Below, one piece after another: positions 1 through 7,387 of a stretch of DNA of 29,789 bases. A program made the translations under genes and the position numbers. This DNA comes from a virus, in IMG/VR virus record IMGVR_UViG_3300035670_000977, positions 1 through 29,789 of that record; one strand, written 5' to 3'. How positions within the stretch are numbered: position 1 is the first letter of the stretch; every line of letters begins with the position of its first letter. The notes below the pieces were generated by a model that was given only the letters and a program-made list of their open reading frames with translations, made no database searches and had not been told where the DNA came from.

Positions 1-766
1 AGGTGGCGTACTCGGTATTGGAACCACTCTCAGCGGTTTGCACGTCATCAGAGACGATCACGCGCAGACCCATGAAAGTAGGAACTGCAACCGAACCAAA
101 GGCAGTAGCGGTCGAACCTTGCGATGCGCTGGTGTCAGCGGCACCGGTGTTGTCGTAGATGTAGTCGATCGCTTTGCGCTCAACAAGGTCGTAGTAGACC
201 TTGCTGTGGCAGCACATAGCGGTCAGCTTGTCACCTTGATCACCCAGCAGTGCGCGAGCCTCTGCAACGTGGCGGGGGCTAAGCACAGTGGGGCTATCGC
301 CAGACCCACCGTCGATGGTCAGGTCGAAGAAAGCAGCGCTGCTAGTGGTGGTGTTGACAGAGCCAAACACGCCGCCAAGGCAGGACAGCAGGTCCTTCTG
401 ACGCTGGTTAGCAACGTAGTCAGCGATCTTGGCGCCAATGGCAGCCATCGGGTCGGCACCAGCAGCCAGAGCTGCCAGATCACGAGCCTCGAAAGCACGA
501 CCACGGTGCAGGATCACGCCAACTTGCTTATCAGCAGTGATTTTGCCGGGGGTCAGCGAAGAGCTGTCAGACAGCACCTCGAAGTCGCCAGACAGGTTGG
601 CCTTCCAGAAAGGCACGTTGATAAAATCACCACCCTCAGCAGCATTTAGCTCCGCCATGGGCTGCACCACGCCGCTAGCCAAAAAGGCATCACGCTGCGT
701 GGTTTGCTCAATGACGTAAGGCGTAAATACCTCGGGGATGATGATGTCAGAGCGAAGAGTCGCCAT
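1..766 (-). CDS. Major capsid protein, partial (C-terminus beyond window)
   Basis: The reverse strand is open from ATG at 766 to the window edge, giving the first 254 residues without a stop. The start MATLRSDIIIPEVF, followed by an early F-x-N-V-P-F-W segment (about residues 48-53) and the alanine-rich stretch LAALAAGADPMAAIGAKIAD, is the pattern of phage coat proteins of the gp13/P22-coat-like HK97-fold families. This protein would form the icosahedral shell. A GAGGA Shine-Dalgarno sequence sits 6 nt upstream of the ATG, which fixes the start. It follows the scaffold gene with a 71-bp gap, the usual scaffold-then-capsid order. The family name is inferred from the general pattern and gene order; the capsid role itself is well supported. 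Confidence 0.85.
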   Translation of the reverse strand, partial: MATLRSDIIIPEVFTPYVIEQTTQRDAFLASGVVQPMAELNAAEGGDFINVPFWKANLSGDFEVLSDSSSLTPGKITADKQVGVILHRGRAFEARDLAALAAGADPMAAIGAKIADYVANQRQKDLLSCLGGVFGSVNTTTSSAAFFDLTIDGGSGDSPTVLSPRHVAEARALLGDQGDKLTAMCCHSKVYYDLVERKAIDYIYDNTGAADTSASQGSTATAFGSVAVPTFMGLRVIVSDDVQTAESGSNTEYAT

Positions 767-837
767 GAGTCATCCTCAGAATTGGTTTACGGTGTGGGCG
801 CAGCCCTAAATCACCAGCGCAGCCGGTTGGCAATAGC

Positions 838-1518
838 TTAACGGTTCGCCATTGCTTTCATCCGATCATACATGTCACGGTCTGTTCTAAACAGACGTGC
901 TTGCTCAGTCAGATTGAATGTTTCCTTGTTGAACGGATTGGTCATACCGGGCGGAATGCTGTTGCTGGTAACACCAGCAGCCGGCGCACCACTGCCTTGC
1001 GGCTTGGGTTGCTTTTGCATCCAGCTAGGCAGCGTCTGCTTAGCCCATTCGCTAACAGGTGTGCGCTGGTAGCCGTCAACAACAACCACGGTGCCATCAG
1101 CTTCGCGCTCGATCTTGTCGGCACTCAGTTTGGTCTTGAGCACCATATCAGGATCGTGCACAATGTCAGCCAATGCCGTGACCGCTGGCGTAATCAGCTC
1201 TAGCTCTCGGACACGGGCTTCAAGGTCGCTGATGCGCTGGTCCTTTTCTGCCGTCGCCTCACGGAACTGCTGCTCCAAAGCCTGTCTGGCTTCGGTGTAT
1301 TTGCCTTGGGATTCAAGCTGCTGCTGCTCGTAATTGCGCTTGAACTCAAGCAGTTCTTCAACATTGACACCATCAGGCAACTTCTTTGACTTGGCTTGCC
1401 GTAGCTCAGCGATTAGTTCTTGATTTTTGCGCTCAAGTGCCTCGACGCTGCGCTGCAACGCTTCGGTATTTTCAACCCCAGTAGCCGCAAGCTCCTGAGT
1501 TTGTGTTTCGTCAGACAT
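838..1518 (-). CDS. Head scaffolding protein
   Basis: This 226-residue protein lies directly upstream of the capsid gene. Residues about 20-110 are highly charged and rich in E, Q, R and K with heptad-like spacing, which predicts a long coiled coil. The tail contains a proline/glycine linker (about 172-196) and a basic, amphipathic C-terminus ending in DRMKAMANR. An acidic N-terminus, a coiled-coil middle and a short basic C-terminal helix are typical of phage scaffolds, which assemble inside the procapsid and contact the coat protein through the C-terminus. There is no protease signature, so a scaffold-protease fusion is unlikely. No Shine-Dalgarno sequence is seen before the ATG; a small stem-loop occupies that position. 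Confidence 0.8.
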   Translation of the reverse strand: MSDETQTQELAATGVENTEALQRSVEALERKNQELIAELRQAKSKKLPDGVNVEELLEFKRNYEQQQLESQGKYTEARQALEQQFREATAEKDQRISDLEARVRELELITPAVTALADIVHDPDMVLKTKLSADKIEREADGTVVVVDGYQRTPVSEWAKQTLPSWMQKQPKPQGSGAPAAGVTSNSIPPGMTNPFNKETFNLTEQARLFRTDRDMYDRMKAMANR

Positions 1519-1521
1519 GGA

Positions 1522-1536
1522 TAAGCCGCAGGCTTA
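1522..1536 (-). promoter_or_regulatory. Stem-loop just upstream of the scaffold start codon
   Basis: TAAGCC and GGCTTA form a 6-bp stem with a 3-nt loop, 3 nt before the scaffold ATG, where a ribosome binding site would normally lie. There is no U-tract, so it is not an obvious terminator. A role in setting scaffold translation is only an inference. Confidence 0.3.
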
Positions 1537-1569
1537 ATTACGCTGTCATCGTAACGGCGCGGCACGATC

Positions 1570-1797
1570 GTGTCAAAGCGTGAATGGGATACGCCTGTCC
1601 GTCAGCCGTGGAATCCGCTCATCAAGCAATGCCTTGATGCGGTAGATCGGCATGAGCATCTGTATCGCACCACTGGCAATGGCTGGCACGCTGCCAAAGC
1701 TCAGGATCTGCGGTGGTACATAGCTGAGCTGAAAACGTGGATTCACGCGCAGGAGCGTGTCACCACTTCGTCTTGCTTGACCACCACGCAGCACTGA
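1570..1797 (+). CDS. Hypothetical small protein, opposite to the head operon
   Basis: This is a 75-residue reading frame on the plus strand inside the minus-strand head cluster. It fills the gap between the scaffold gene and the gene ending at 1760. The only start is GTG at 1570, since an in-frame stop lies at 1552, and no clear Shine-Dalgarno sequence precedes it. The composition looks like a real soluble helical protein, for example WNPLIKQCLDAVDRHEHLY and LRWYIAELKTWIHAQE. The opposite-strand frame over the same interval looks like an out-of-frame shadow. The last 38 bp overlap the neighbouring minus-strand gene tail to tail. I do not recognise the family. The alternative is that the interval is simply a leader for the scaffold gene. 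Confidence 0.5.
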   Translation: MSKREWDTPVRQPWNPLIKQCLDAVDRHEHLYRTTGNGWHAAKAQDLRWYIAELKTWIHAQERVTTSSCLTTTQH

Positions 1798-2032
1798 GTT
1801 TACCTTTAGCGATGTTGGCCGCGTGCCGAGCTTTAAACGATGCCCTTCTGGCTTTGTCCGCTGCTGATTCTCCTTTTCGTGCTGGTGAGCCAGATACGCC
1901 TTGCTGACCGAATCTGATCAGCTTGACGGTATCACCCTCCTTGGCGAGCACCGCATGGGATTTTGTCGGATGCTTCGGCGTCCGCTTCGGCTTGTTGTAG
2001 CCGTCAAACTGCTCGCCGCGGTAGGTGATCAT
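1760..2032 (-). CDS. Small conserved phage protein, DUF6321-like
   Basis: This 90-residue basic protein carries a recognisable core: AKEGDTVKLIRFGQQG at about residues 30-45, then S-F-K-A-R-H at about 67-72, and a C-terminal A-W-W-S-S-K-T-K-W. I associate this pattern with small phage proteins of the DUF6321 type, found in phages of aquatic bacteria. Their function is not known to me, but they are usually encoded among head or structural genes, as here. It overlaps the upstream Tudor-like gene by 4 bp (ATGA), so the two are translationally coupled. The family assignment is from memory of the motif and is moderately sure; the gene itself is well supported. Confidence 0.75.
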   Translation of the reverse strand: MITYRGEQFDGYNKPKRTPKHPTKSHAVLAKEGDTVKLIRFGQQGVSGSPARKGESAADKARRASFKARHAANIAKGKLSAAWWSSKTKW

Positions 2033-2250
2033 CGCTTTGGTGCCCGCTTCAGTTCTGACCGTTTCTTGATGACCGAATTACCAGTTGACTCAGACTTGAT
2101 CCGCACGATCGGATCGTCCATGCTGCCAACGCGGGTGACGCTACCACCGCCCTGCGTGGGTATGGTCGCCCGCTCGCCGCCAATGCTGGTGATAACGCCA
2201 AAGGTGCGGGTGCCTTGGTAGTTCCAGCTAACCCGGTCGCCGCGTTTCAT
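2029..2250 (-). CDS. Tudor-like small protein (DUF2945/HVA1 type)
   Basis: This 73-residue protein begins MKRGDRVSWNYQGTRTFGVI and ends with K-S-E-S-T-G-N-S-V-I-K-K-R-S-E-L. It matches the layout of the DUF2945 (hypervirulence-associated, Tudor-like) family: G-D-x-V-x-W, then G-x-I near residue 18, D-D-P near 45, and a closing S-x-L. Such proteins form a small beta barrel of uncertain role. The start overlaps the stop of the 22-residue gene upstream, and its end overlaps the next gene by 4 bp. It is therefore one link in a tightly coupled chain below the head morphogenesis gene. Confidence 0.75.
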   Translation of the reverse strand: MKRGDRVSWNYQGTRTFGVITSIGGERATIPTQGGGSVTRVGSMDDPIVRIKSESTGNSVIKKRSELKRAPKR

Positions 2251-2315
2251 TTCTTTTTGCCTCCTTTCTTGGGCATGGGCTTTTGAGGCTTAGCAGGTCC
2301 GGTGTACTTAGGCAT
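2247..2315 (-). CDS. 22-residue basic peptide
   Basis: The frame is ATG at 2315 to TGA at 2247 and gives a 22-residue peptide, MPKYTGPAK followed by lysine- and proline-rich sequence ending GGKKK. It starts 4 nt after the stop of the upstream 47-residue gene, and its TGA overlaps the ATG of the Tudor-like gene. An AAGAAAGGAGG stretch near its end provides the Shine-Dalgarno sequence for that next gene. Lysine-rich mini-proteins of this kind occur in phages of marine and freshwater bacteria. A role in binding nucleic acid or acting inside the capsid is speculative. The coupling and composition support translation, but the size leaves doubt. Confidence 0.55.
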   Translation of the reverse strand: MPKYTGPAKPQKPMPKKGGKKK

Positions 2316-2319
2316 GGCT

Positions 2320-2463
2320 TTAGCGCTTGGGTTTACGTTTGCGGCTTTTGCCGGCTTTTGCGTACGCGATTGCTGCCGCCTGAGCTGGTGTCTTGCCTGC
2401 CTTGATCTCGCGCCGGATGTTTTCGGAGATCACCTCTTGAGACTTACCGCGCTTTAGGGGCAC
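2320..2463 (-). CDS. 47-residue basic conserved phage protein
   Basis: This frame starts with GTG at 2463, inside the last 20 bp of the head morphogenesis gene, and ends with TAA at 2320. The sequence MPLKRGKSQEVISENIRREI continues as KAGKTPAQAAAIAYAKAGKS with a basic tail. This is a pattern I recognise as a widespread small phage protein (M-P-L-K-x-G-x-S-x-x-V-I-S-x-N-I-x-x-E-I-x-x-G, then Q-A-x-A-I-A). Its function is unknown. The repeated A-I-A-Y-A-K-A-G-K-S unit suggests a helix followed by a flexible basic end. Overlap on both sides points to translational coupling. Confidence 0.75.
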   Translation of the reverse strand: MPLKRGKSQEVISENIRREIKAGKTPAQAAAIAYAKAGKSRKRKPKR

Positions 2464-3643
2464 CGTATCGAGCACGCAACTGATCCAAGGTTAGCTCTGA
2501 CCCGTCGTCGCGGACCAGCTTGGCGATGGCAGCTTTGGGTCCATATTTAGCCGACAGCCGATCGAAGTAAGCAACCTTGCTGGCGCCTAACGCTTTGGCT
2601 TTGACTGGCAGTGGTTGCTTTGCAAGCCACTCGCCGTAAGATTGATCTGCAGGCACCTGTCCCGCAGCACTGGCACGGGTGCCTGTTGGTGGCGGTGTAA
2701 AGCCCAGCTCGTCGTAGTCGATCACCGGCACTGTCGTCGAGCGGCAGTTGAAATGTTGCGGCGGAGTTGGACCTTTGCCGTATTCAAACTCTCGACCATC
2801 CAATGCACGACAAATGCTGCTGGTGCGGGTATCCAGTGTTGCCACATAGCGATACTTCTTTGTAATGTCTTGATTAGCTTCATAAACCTGCTGGCTGGCG
2901 GTATTTGCCACTTGGTTGACGCTAGTGCGGATCAGCGTCAGCACCTGATTGTCTGCTACTGCCGTTGCCTGTCCGCCTGCTGCGATGAGTTGCGGCACCG
3001 TGCGCGCTTCTTCGCCGAACTGCAATCTGCCGATCAACCGCCTAGCGATTTCTGACGTCGGCTCGCCGGTAAGGAGTCCTTGCCTTACTACTTGCGAAAA
3101 CCGCTCAGCTTGATCGACGGCAATGCCTCGAAATGCCTTTGCGACCACCTCGCCATTTGGCAGCGTAATAGTCGCACCTTGGGCAGCGGTCAGCGAAAAC
3201 GTAGTCGGGGCGCCCTGTACAGCAGCAAAAAGGTCATCAGAAAGTGCGACCACGTTGAGCTGCGTCGGGTCGGTTGTAACCACCGACTGCGCAAACTGCG
3301 GGCTGATTTCAACGGTGCGCACTGCATCACGAGCACCGGCAGGTAGCGCGCGTGCTAACTGATCGGTGACAAACTCCGACTGCAACTGCGCGATGCCTTG
3401 CAGCTCTAGCGCGGTCAGCTCAGTCGCATCACCTGCCCAAGTAGCAAGGCTGTCTTTCAGTTGCGCCAAGATCGCGCGTAGTCTGGCCGCCTTGACTGGT
3501 GCCGCCAGCTCATCAATGACCCGCAACTGGTTGACGCTATCAATGATGATGTCGTTGTAAGCATTGATGATCCGCCGCGCGACGCTGTTGCTGTAGCGGT
3601 TCAGGTCAATCGCATTGCGGTATAGCGCCTCTGGTGTGCTCAT
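2444..3643 (-). CDS. Phage head morphogenesis protein (Mu gpF / SPP1 gp7-like)
   Basis: This 399-residue protein shows the diagnostic C-terminal block of the Phage_Mu_F family at about residues 265-312: Y-x-A-T-L-D-x-R-T-S-x-I-C, then L-D-G-R-E-F, then P-P-Q-H-F-N-C-R-S-T. The two cysteines and the histidine in that block are the conserved features. The N-terminal half is helical. In SPP1 and Mu the homologue is a minor head protein that binds the portal and affects DNA exit or capsid maturation. The gene follows the portal and a short gene, the canonical position. It overlaps the upstream short gene by 4 bp and the downstream 47-residue gene by 20 bp. Confidence 0.88.
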   Translation of the reverse strand: MSTPEALYRNAIDLNRYSNSVARRIINAYNDIIIDSVNQLRVIDELAAPVKAARLRAILAQLKDSLATWAGDATELTALELQGIAQLQSEFVTDQLARALPAGARDAVRTVEISPQFAQSVVTTDPTQLNVVALSDDLFAAVQGAPTTFSLTAAQGATITLPNGEVVAKAFRGIAVDQAERFSQVVRQGLLTGEPTSEIARRLIGRLQFGEEARTVPQLIAAGGQATAVADNQVLTLIRTSVNQVANTASQQVYEANQDITKKYRYVATLDTRTSSICRALDGREFEYGKGPTPPQHFNCRSTTVPVIDYDELGFTPPPTGTRASAAGQVPADQSYGEWLAKQPLPVKAKALGASKVAYFDRLSAKYGPKAAIAKLVRDDGSELTLDQLRARYGAPKAR

Positions 3644-3852
3644 GAAAGGATGCCAAGCTGCTCTGGTTTGTACTGCGATCTGATGCTGACGTTGGCGCCA
3701 CGGGTCAATGCTGTACGTACAACAGCCGCAAATGCGTCATAGCCGTTCTGCCCATCTTCAAGTAGCACGATCTCGTCCACTTCGTCAGCTTTGCCCTGTT
3801 TGTACCACGTTGTGCGCACGATTGCCAGAATCTCATCCGGCAGTTTGCACAT
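3640..3852 (-). CDS. Hypothetical protein between portal and head morphogenesis genes
   Basis: This is a 70-residue protein starting MCKLPDEILAIVRTTW. I chose ATG at 3852 because it lies 7 nt after the portal stop and has AGGAG about 12 nt upstream. The same frame extends to an ATG at 3975, but that longer version would run out of frame through the last 116 bp of the portal gene, and its extra residues (Trp- and Leu-rich, then basic) look like a shadow. The remainder contains V-L-L-E-D-G-Q-N-G-Y-D-A-F-like sequence and no domain I recognise. Its position suggests a minor head role, which is inference only. Confidence 0.6.
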   Translation of the reverse strand: MCKLPDEILAIVRTTWYKQGKADEVDEIVLLEDGQNGYDAFAAVVRTALTRGANVSIRSQYKPEQLGILS

Positions 3853-3859
3853 GGTGTAG

Positions 3860-5305
3860 TCAAGCTCCTGCCTGCGCGGCTTCTTCGGCTCCACTGCGAT
3901 CATCACCGCTACCAGCCAGTCTGTCAGCCAGTCCAGTAGACGGTAGATCCATGCCCGCATTGGAGGTCGCCTCAAGCTCTTCGTCTACATCAAAATTATC
4001 GCCAAGGACATCGCCTTCGGCCAGCTCACGCAGCAGGGTTTCTTGGCTGATCGTGCCAGCGGTGTACAGCGACAGCAGGGCGGTAATGTCCTGCGGCTCA
4101 AGGCGTGCACCAAGGAAATCGCGGTTGACGTAGCTGCTGCCGGCAGCGGTGGCATTGCCAAGGTACTGCGCATGGAACTGCAGGCTGTTGTCGATCATGT
4201 CCTGCATGTTTTGCGCGATCACCATCATGGTGCTGTCGCCTTGACTGCGGTCGATGCGCTTTGCCTCGGCGGTCTCGGCACTCAGCTTCTGACCTAGCAC
4301 TGCCGATAAGCCCAGCTCGTTGATCTGCATGGCAAGCTGCTCTAGGCGCTTGAACTGCGCCTCAAAGCTGCGACCCGCTGGCTCGATGTATTCAGCACGC
4401 CCTTCGGCTGGAAATGCGATCGCCTCACCGGGTCCGGCTGATACTTCTTCAGCAGCAGACGGGAATCCATAAAACGCCAGCATCGGCACGGCGCTGATGT
4501 GCAGTTGGTTATCAAGGTCCGACTGCACCTGATAGGTCTTTAGGTTCAGCTCTGCGATGTCTTCCAGCGGTGGGCGTGACTCCATAAACGCGCTGCGTTG
4601 CGCGTAGGCAATGCTGAACGGGATCTCGCTAAGGCTCGTGCGGCCTTCATCGACGATGGTGTATTCGCCGCTGTCATTTTTGCGGTGGATGCGGTATTCA
4701 CCTGGCGTCAGCACACGCACTTGCTCGACTGCCTTCTCGCCAAACTCACCATCAGGCACGGTGACAACTTCGCTAAGCCTTAGCTGCGTTAGGACCTGTT
4801 TGCCCTCTTGCTGCTCAGTACGCCAGCCAAGGATCTGACGCGGCGTATAGGTCACCCAATAAGGTCTACCCCCATCAGCAGGCGCATCCACCAAAGTACC
4901 AATGTGGCCATAACGGACCATCTTGCGGGCTGCTTCATAGGTCCAGACGTTGAGGTCATTGCCTTGCAGGTCTACATCAAACAGTTGCTCGCGGATGACA
5001 TCAGCGGTGTCATCCAGCCTTACAGGCTTGCGGGTCAGCATGCCAGCCAACATGCGCTCTAGGCGGATGTAATACGGCGGGCAGACGCTACGTGCTAGGC
5101 GGTTGTCGTAGGACTCGTCCAGTTCGCGCGGCTCCTGCGGCAGGTAACGGCGATGCTTTTTGCGCATCCCGTAGGTGCCTTGCAACAGATCTTCGATCAG
5201 AACCCAATGCGGCTCTTGCGCATACCAACTGGTGTTGGGGTCGTTGACTTTGGTGACGGTGCGCTCTGCCAGCGGCCTGTCATAGAAGTTGTAACCGCTA
5301 TACAC
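3860..5305 (-). CDS. Portal protein, DUF4055 family
   Basis: This 481-residue protein has the size and layout of DUF4055-type portals. There is an N-terminal WVLIEDLLQGTYGMRKK region, then LERMLAGMLTRKP (about residues 82-94), a central beta region, and a long helical stem (about 250-390) with Y-Q-V-Q-S-D-L-D-N-Q-L-H and E-A-K-R-I-D-R-S-Q. The tail from about 440 is acidic and Gly/Ala-rich. The portal forms the dodecameric ring at the packaging vertex, onto which the terminase docks. The start is GTG at 5305, with no strong Shine-Dalgarno sequence. It lies 24 bp after a small membrane-protein gene and, after two small genes, downstream of the terminase. Confidence 0.85.
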   Translation of the reverse strand: MYSGYNFYDRPLAERTVTKVNDPNTSWYAQEPHWVLIEDLLQGTYGMRKKHRRYLPQEPRELDESYDNRLARSVCPPYYIRLERMLAGMLTRKPVRLDDTADVIREQLFDVDLQGNDLNVWTYEAARKMVRYGHIGTLVDAPADGGRPYWVTYTPRQILGWRTEQQEGKQVLTQLRLSEVVTVPDGEFGEKAVEQVRVLTPGEYRIHRKNDSGEYTIVDEGRTSLSEIPFSIAYAQRSAFMESRPPLEDIAELNLKTYQVQSDLDNQLHISAVPMLAFYGFPSAAEEVSAGPGEAIAFPAEGRAEYIEPAGRSFEAQFKRLEQLAMQINELGLSAVLGQKLSAETAEAKRIDRSQGDSTMMVIAQNMQDMIDNSLQFHAQYLGNATAAGSSYVNRDFLGARLEPQDITALLSLYTAGTISQETLLRELAEGDVLGDNFDVDEELEATSNAGMDLPSTGLADRLAGSGDDRSGAEEAAQAGA

Positions 5306-5329
5306 AGCGCACCAATGCCGACAATGCCG

Positions 5330-5467
5330 TCAGTTTAGGCGCTGGCACGCTGGCTGATTCTGATGTGCTTCAGCAGCACGTTCGCGGCCTGCGTCAACGC
5401 CAGCGATGTAGACGCACAGCAGCAGCACGATAGCGGCTGCGCGGTTGATCCAAGGGTTGTTGATCAT
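5330..5467 (-). CDS. 45-residue single-pass membrane protein
   Basis: The frame runs from ATG at 5467 to TGA at 5330, starting 1 nt after the stop of the preceding gene. The peptide has a short N-terminus, a hydrophobic segment AAAIVLLLCVYIAGV (about residues 10-24), and a polar tail rich in A, E, H and Q. This predicts one transmembrane helix with the C-terminus short and charged. I do not recognise the family. Its position in the packaging and head cluster is unusual for a holin. A small membrane-anchored accessory protein is all that can be said. Confidence 0.6.
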   Translation of the reverse strand: MINNPWINRAAAIVLLLCVYIAGVDAGRERAAEAHQNQPACQRLN

Positions 5468-5468
5468 C

Positions 5469-5642
5469 TCACTCGTTGATAAAGGCTTGAACTTGGCGAC
5501 GGTCGTACCACAAGGTGCCGTTGCCAGATTTTTCGACGATCAGCAGGCTGCCCCAGAAATTGACAAACTCGTCAAGGGTGTAGCCAGCTTTTTCGAGCGT
5601 GTAGAGGATGTCGGCGGTGAGGTGTGCGGGACTGGTTGCCAT
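5469..5642 (-). CDS. Hypothetical 57-residue protein
   Basis: I chose ATG at 5642 (MATSPAHLTADILYTLEKAG). The upstream in-frame ATG at 5678 lies inside the predicted promoter for this gene, upstream of its transcription start. The protein is compact and soluble, with an amphipathic helix ILYTLEKAGYTLDEFVNFWG and a C-terminal basic segment LWYDRRQVQAFINE. No known domain is evident. It is the first gene after the predicted promoter and is followed after 1 nt by the small membrane protein and then the portal, so it leads the head operon. Confidence 0.6.
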   Translation of the reverse strand: MATSPAHLTADILYTLEKAGYTLDEFVNFWGSLLIVEKSGNGTLWYDRRQVQAFINE

Positions 5643-5668
5643 GGGTGAAATCCGTTTGGGATGACCTA

Positions 5669-5697
5669 AGTATGGCACCCTATGCCGCCGTGGTCAA
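5669..5697 (-). promoter_or_regulatory. Sigma70-type promoter for the head operon
   Basis: On the minus strand, TTGACC (5692-5697) is followed after 17 bp by CATACT (5669-5674). That is 5 of 6 and 4 of 6 matches to TTGACA and TATAAT. The start of transcription would fall near 5662, about 20 nt before ATG 5642. It sits just beyond the end of the large terminase gene. Its first 13 bases, TTGACCACGGCGG, nearly match those of the promoter at 17042. Confidence 0.6.
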
Positions 5698-5712
5698 CCC
5701 CCGTTACACTTG

Positions 5713-7062
5713 TTAATAAAGGCGCACTCCTGTGCCGCGGCCAGCGCCGGCGTGCAGCGGGTTGAACTCACGCCAGACCAGATAGCCCAAGGCGTCGTTC
5801 ATGTGGTCAAAGCCGGCATCCTTGTCCGGTTCGCCCTTGTCGTTGTAGCACTGCAGCTCAAGGCACTCGATCACGCGCTTGCACTGTGCTGCTACCTGCA
5901 ACCGCACCTGACCCTTGCCGTTCTCCAGCAAAGCCTGAACAGCAGCCACCCGATCACGGACGGGAGGATTGCTCCGCGATGACTGGTTGCTGAAGCCATA
6001 GCCCTCAAGAATCTGGATGTCAGTCTGGCTTGCGTTGGTGCTCCGGTTGCCGCCGCTGGCATCTGGGTAGACGTACACCTGCTGCTGCGGGTAACGTCTG
6101 CGGATCTCCTGTGCTAGGGCATCGGTGTCATGCGCGCCGGCGATCTCGTCGATCACGGTCAGCCCATTACCAAGCCGCACCGCGATGACGGCTGACATAT
6201 TGCCAATGTTGAAGTCCACGCCAATACGAAGCGGCTCTGATGCAGTATCTGGTGGCTCCGCGATGCAGTGTTTGTCGCGGCTGAACCTGTCATACACCTG
6301 CCCTGTTGTCAGGTTGACAAACTCGCCGTCAAGGTACGCCCGCAGCAGGCTGGGGTCATAGTTGGCCTCTAGCCGCTCGATGAAGTCCGGCGGCAAGTGC
6401 GGGTTGTCAGCGGTGCGCATCTTGATCAGATGTCGGTCACTGCGCTGCTTGGCCTCATCGGTGCCGAACGTGTTCCACATCCACCGGAACCCTTCAGGCG
6501 TTGATGCCGCACCAAACTGCCGCACATTGCCACTGCGCAGGCGACCAAGGATTTTCGGAAATGCCTTATTAGCAATGCTTGGCGTCACGGTGTCGATCTC
6601 GTCCGCCAGCACCCATGCAAGGTTCAAGCCGATAATGCGTGACCAATTCTCAAAGCTGCGGCACAGGATTTTTGTATCACCGCCTGGCAGGTGCAACATG
6701 TACTCAGGCAACGGGCTAGCCCTGAACGTGTACGGAATGTCATACGCCTCAAGGAATGCCTCAAAGTCCGTCTGCCAGATGTCCCTAATCAGCGGTCCAG
6801 TTGGCTCCATCACCGCACCGATGAACCCTTGATTGGCCGCGGCCAGCATCACGGCCTTAGCGCATAGCGCCCGTGTCTTGCCGGCGCCATAGCCGGCGCT
6901 GATGCCTAGGATCTGCGTGCTGCTGTCATCTACAAACGCAAGTTGGCCGGGATGCAGGTCAGCACGTATGCGGTCCAGCAGTTCGCCGGTATCCTCAGGC
7001 GTCTGCTGCTGCATGAACGCCAGCAACGGCTGCGGCTCACAGATGCCGGTAACGAGGCTCAC
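5713..7062 (-). CDS. terL: Terminase large subunit
   Basis: This 449-residue packaging motor has a Walker A motif GYGAGKT at 57-63 and a Walker B with catalytic acids in WVLADEID at 150-157. The C-terminal RNase H-like nuclease has D283 in GVDFNIG, D334 in YPDASGG and D419/D423 in DHMNDALGY. It hydrolyses ATP to pump DNA into the procapsid and cuts concatemers. The length and motif order are standard for complete enzymes. It overlaps the small subunit gene by 4 bp. A predicted promoter lies just beyond its 3' end, so portal and head genes may be transcribed separately from packaging genes. Confidence 0.93.
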   Translation of the reverse strand: MSLVTGICEPQPLLAFMQQQTPEDTGELLDRIRADLHPGQLAFVDDSSTQILGISAGYGAGKTRALCAKAVMLAAANQGFIGAVMEPTGPLIRDIWQTDFEAFLEAYDIPYTFRASPLPEYMLHLPGGDTKILCRSFENWSRIIGLNLAWVLADEIDTVTPSIANKAFPKILGRLRSGNVRQFGAASTPEGFRWMWNTFGTDEAKQRSDRHLIKMRTADNPHLPPDFIERLEANYDPSLLRAYLDGEFVNLTTGQVYDRFSRDKHCIAEPPDTASEPLRIGVDFNIGNMSAVIAVRLGNGLTVIDEIAGAHDTDALAQEIRRRYPQQQVYVYPDASGGNRSTNASQTDIQILEGYGFSNQSSRSNPPVRDRVAAVQALLENGKGQVRLQVAAQCKRVIECLELQCYNDKGEPDKDAGFDHMNDALGYLVWREFNPLHAGAGRGTGVRLY

Positions 7063-7382
7063 GACATTTCAAATCGAAGCAGCCTTGCTTGCTTATCAAG
7101 CGCCATCAGTGCCGTACCTAGTTGATTGTTGTCTGCCGCTCGGCGTTCATATTCCTGCAACCGCGCAAGGGCAGCCTCAAGCCATTGCGGGCGCGCAAGC
7201 TCTGCATCTAGCGCGAGGAGTTGGCGAGCACGAGCGATGTAAGCATCAGCTTGACGCTCACCAACCCCCCAGTTTTCTGACGCAAATTGTATAATTTGCC
7301 TTCTACTATGTGCACGCAATAGCAAGCTGTACACAGCATTTACACGCTGGTCAGATTCGGTATTGTTGCACTTGCGCGCCAT
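7059..7382 (-). CDS. terS: Terminase small subunit
   Basis: This 107-residue protein lies directly before the large subunit gene, with a 4-bp overlap. Residues about 27-55 form the helix-turn-helix-like pattern of small terminases: R-R-Q-I-I-Q-F-A-x-E-N-W-G-V-G-E-R-Q-A-D-A-Y-I-A-R-A-R. It is followed by a helical oligomerisation region, E-A-A-L-A-R-L-Q-E-Y-E-R-R-A. The small subunit recognises the packaging site and regulates the large subunit. The gene follows the sliding clamp gene after only 5 bp, so it may share a transcript with replication genes. Confidence 0.85.
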   Translation of the reverse strand: MARKCNNTESDQRVNAVYSLLLRAHSRRQIIQFASENWGVGERQADAYIARARQLLALDAELARPQWLEAALARLQEYERRAADNNQLGTALMALDKQARLLRFEMS

Positions 7383-7387
7383 TGGTA

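Noticed and set aside
38-719. Plus-strand open frames of 203 and 96 codons
   Set aside because: They lie antisense to the well-supported capsid gene and their products have shadow composition with no domain.
1573-1794. Minus-strand 73-codon frame opposite the 1570-1797 gene
   Set aside because: Arg/Ile/Pro-rich shadow-like product; the plus-strand frame over the same bases reads as a far better protein.
3853-3975. N-terminal extension of the small gene after the portal
   Set aside because: It would be read out of frame through the portal C-terminus; a start at 3852 with an upstream AGGAG explains the gene better.
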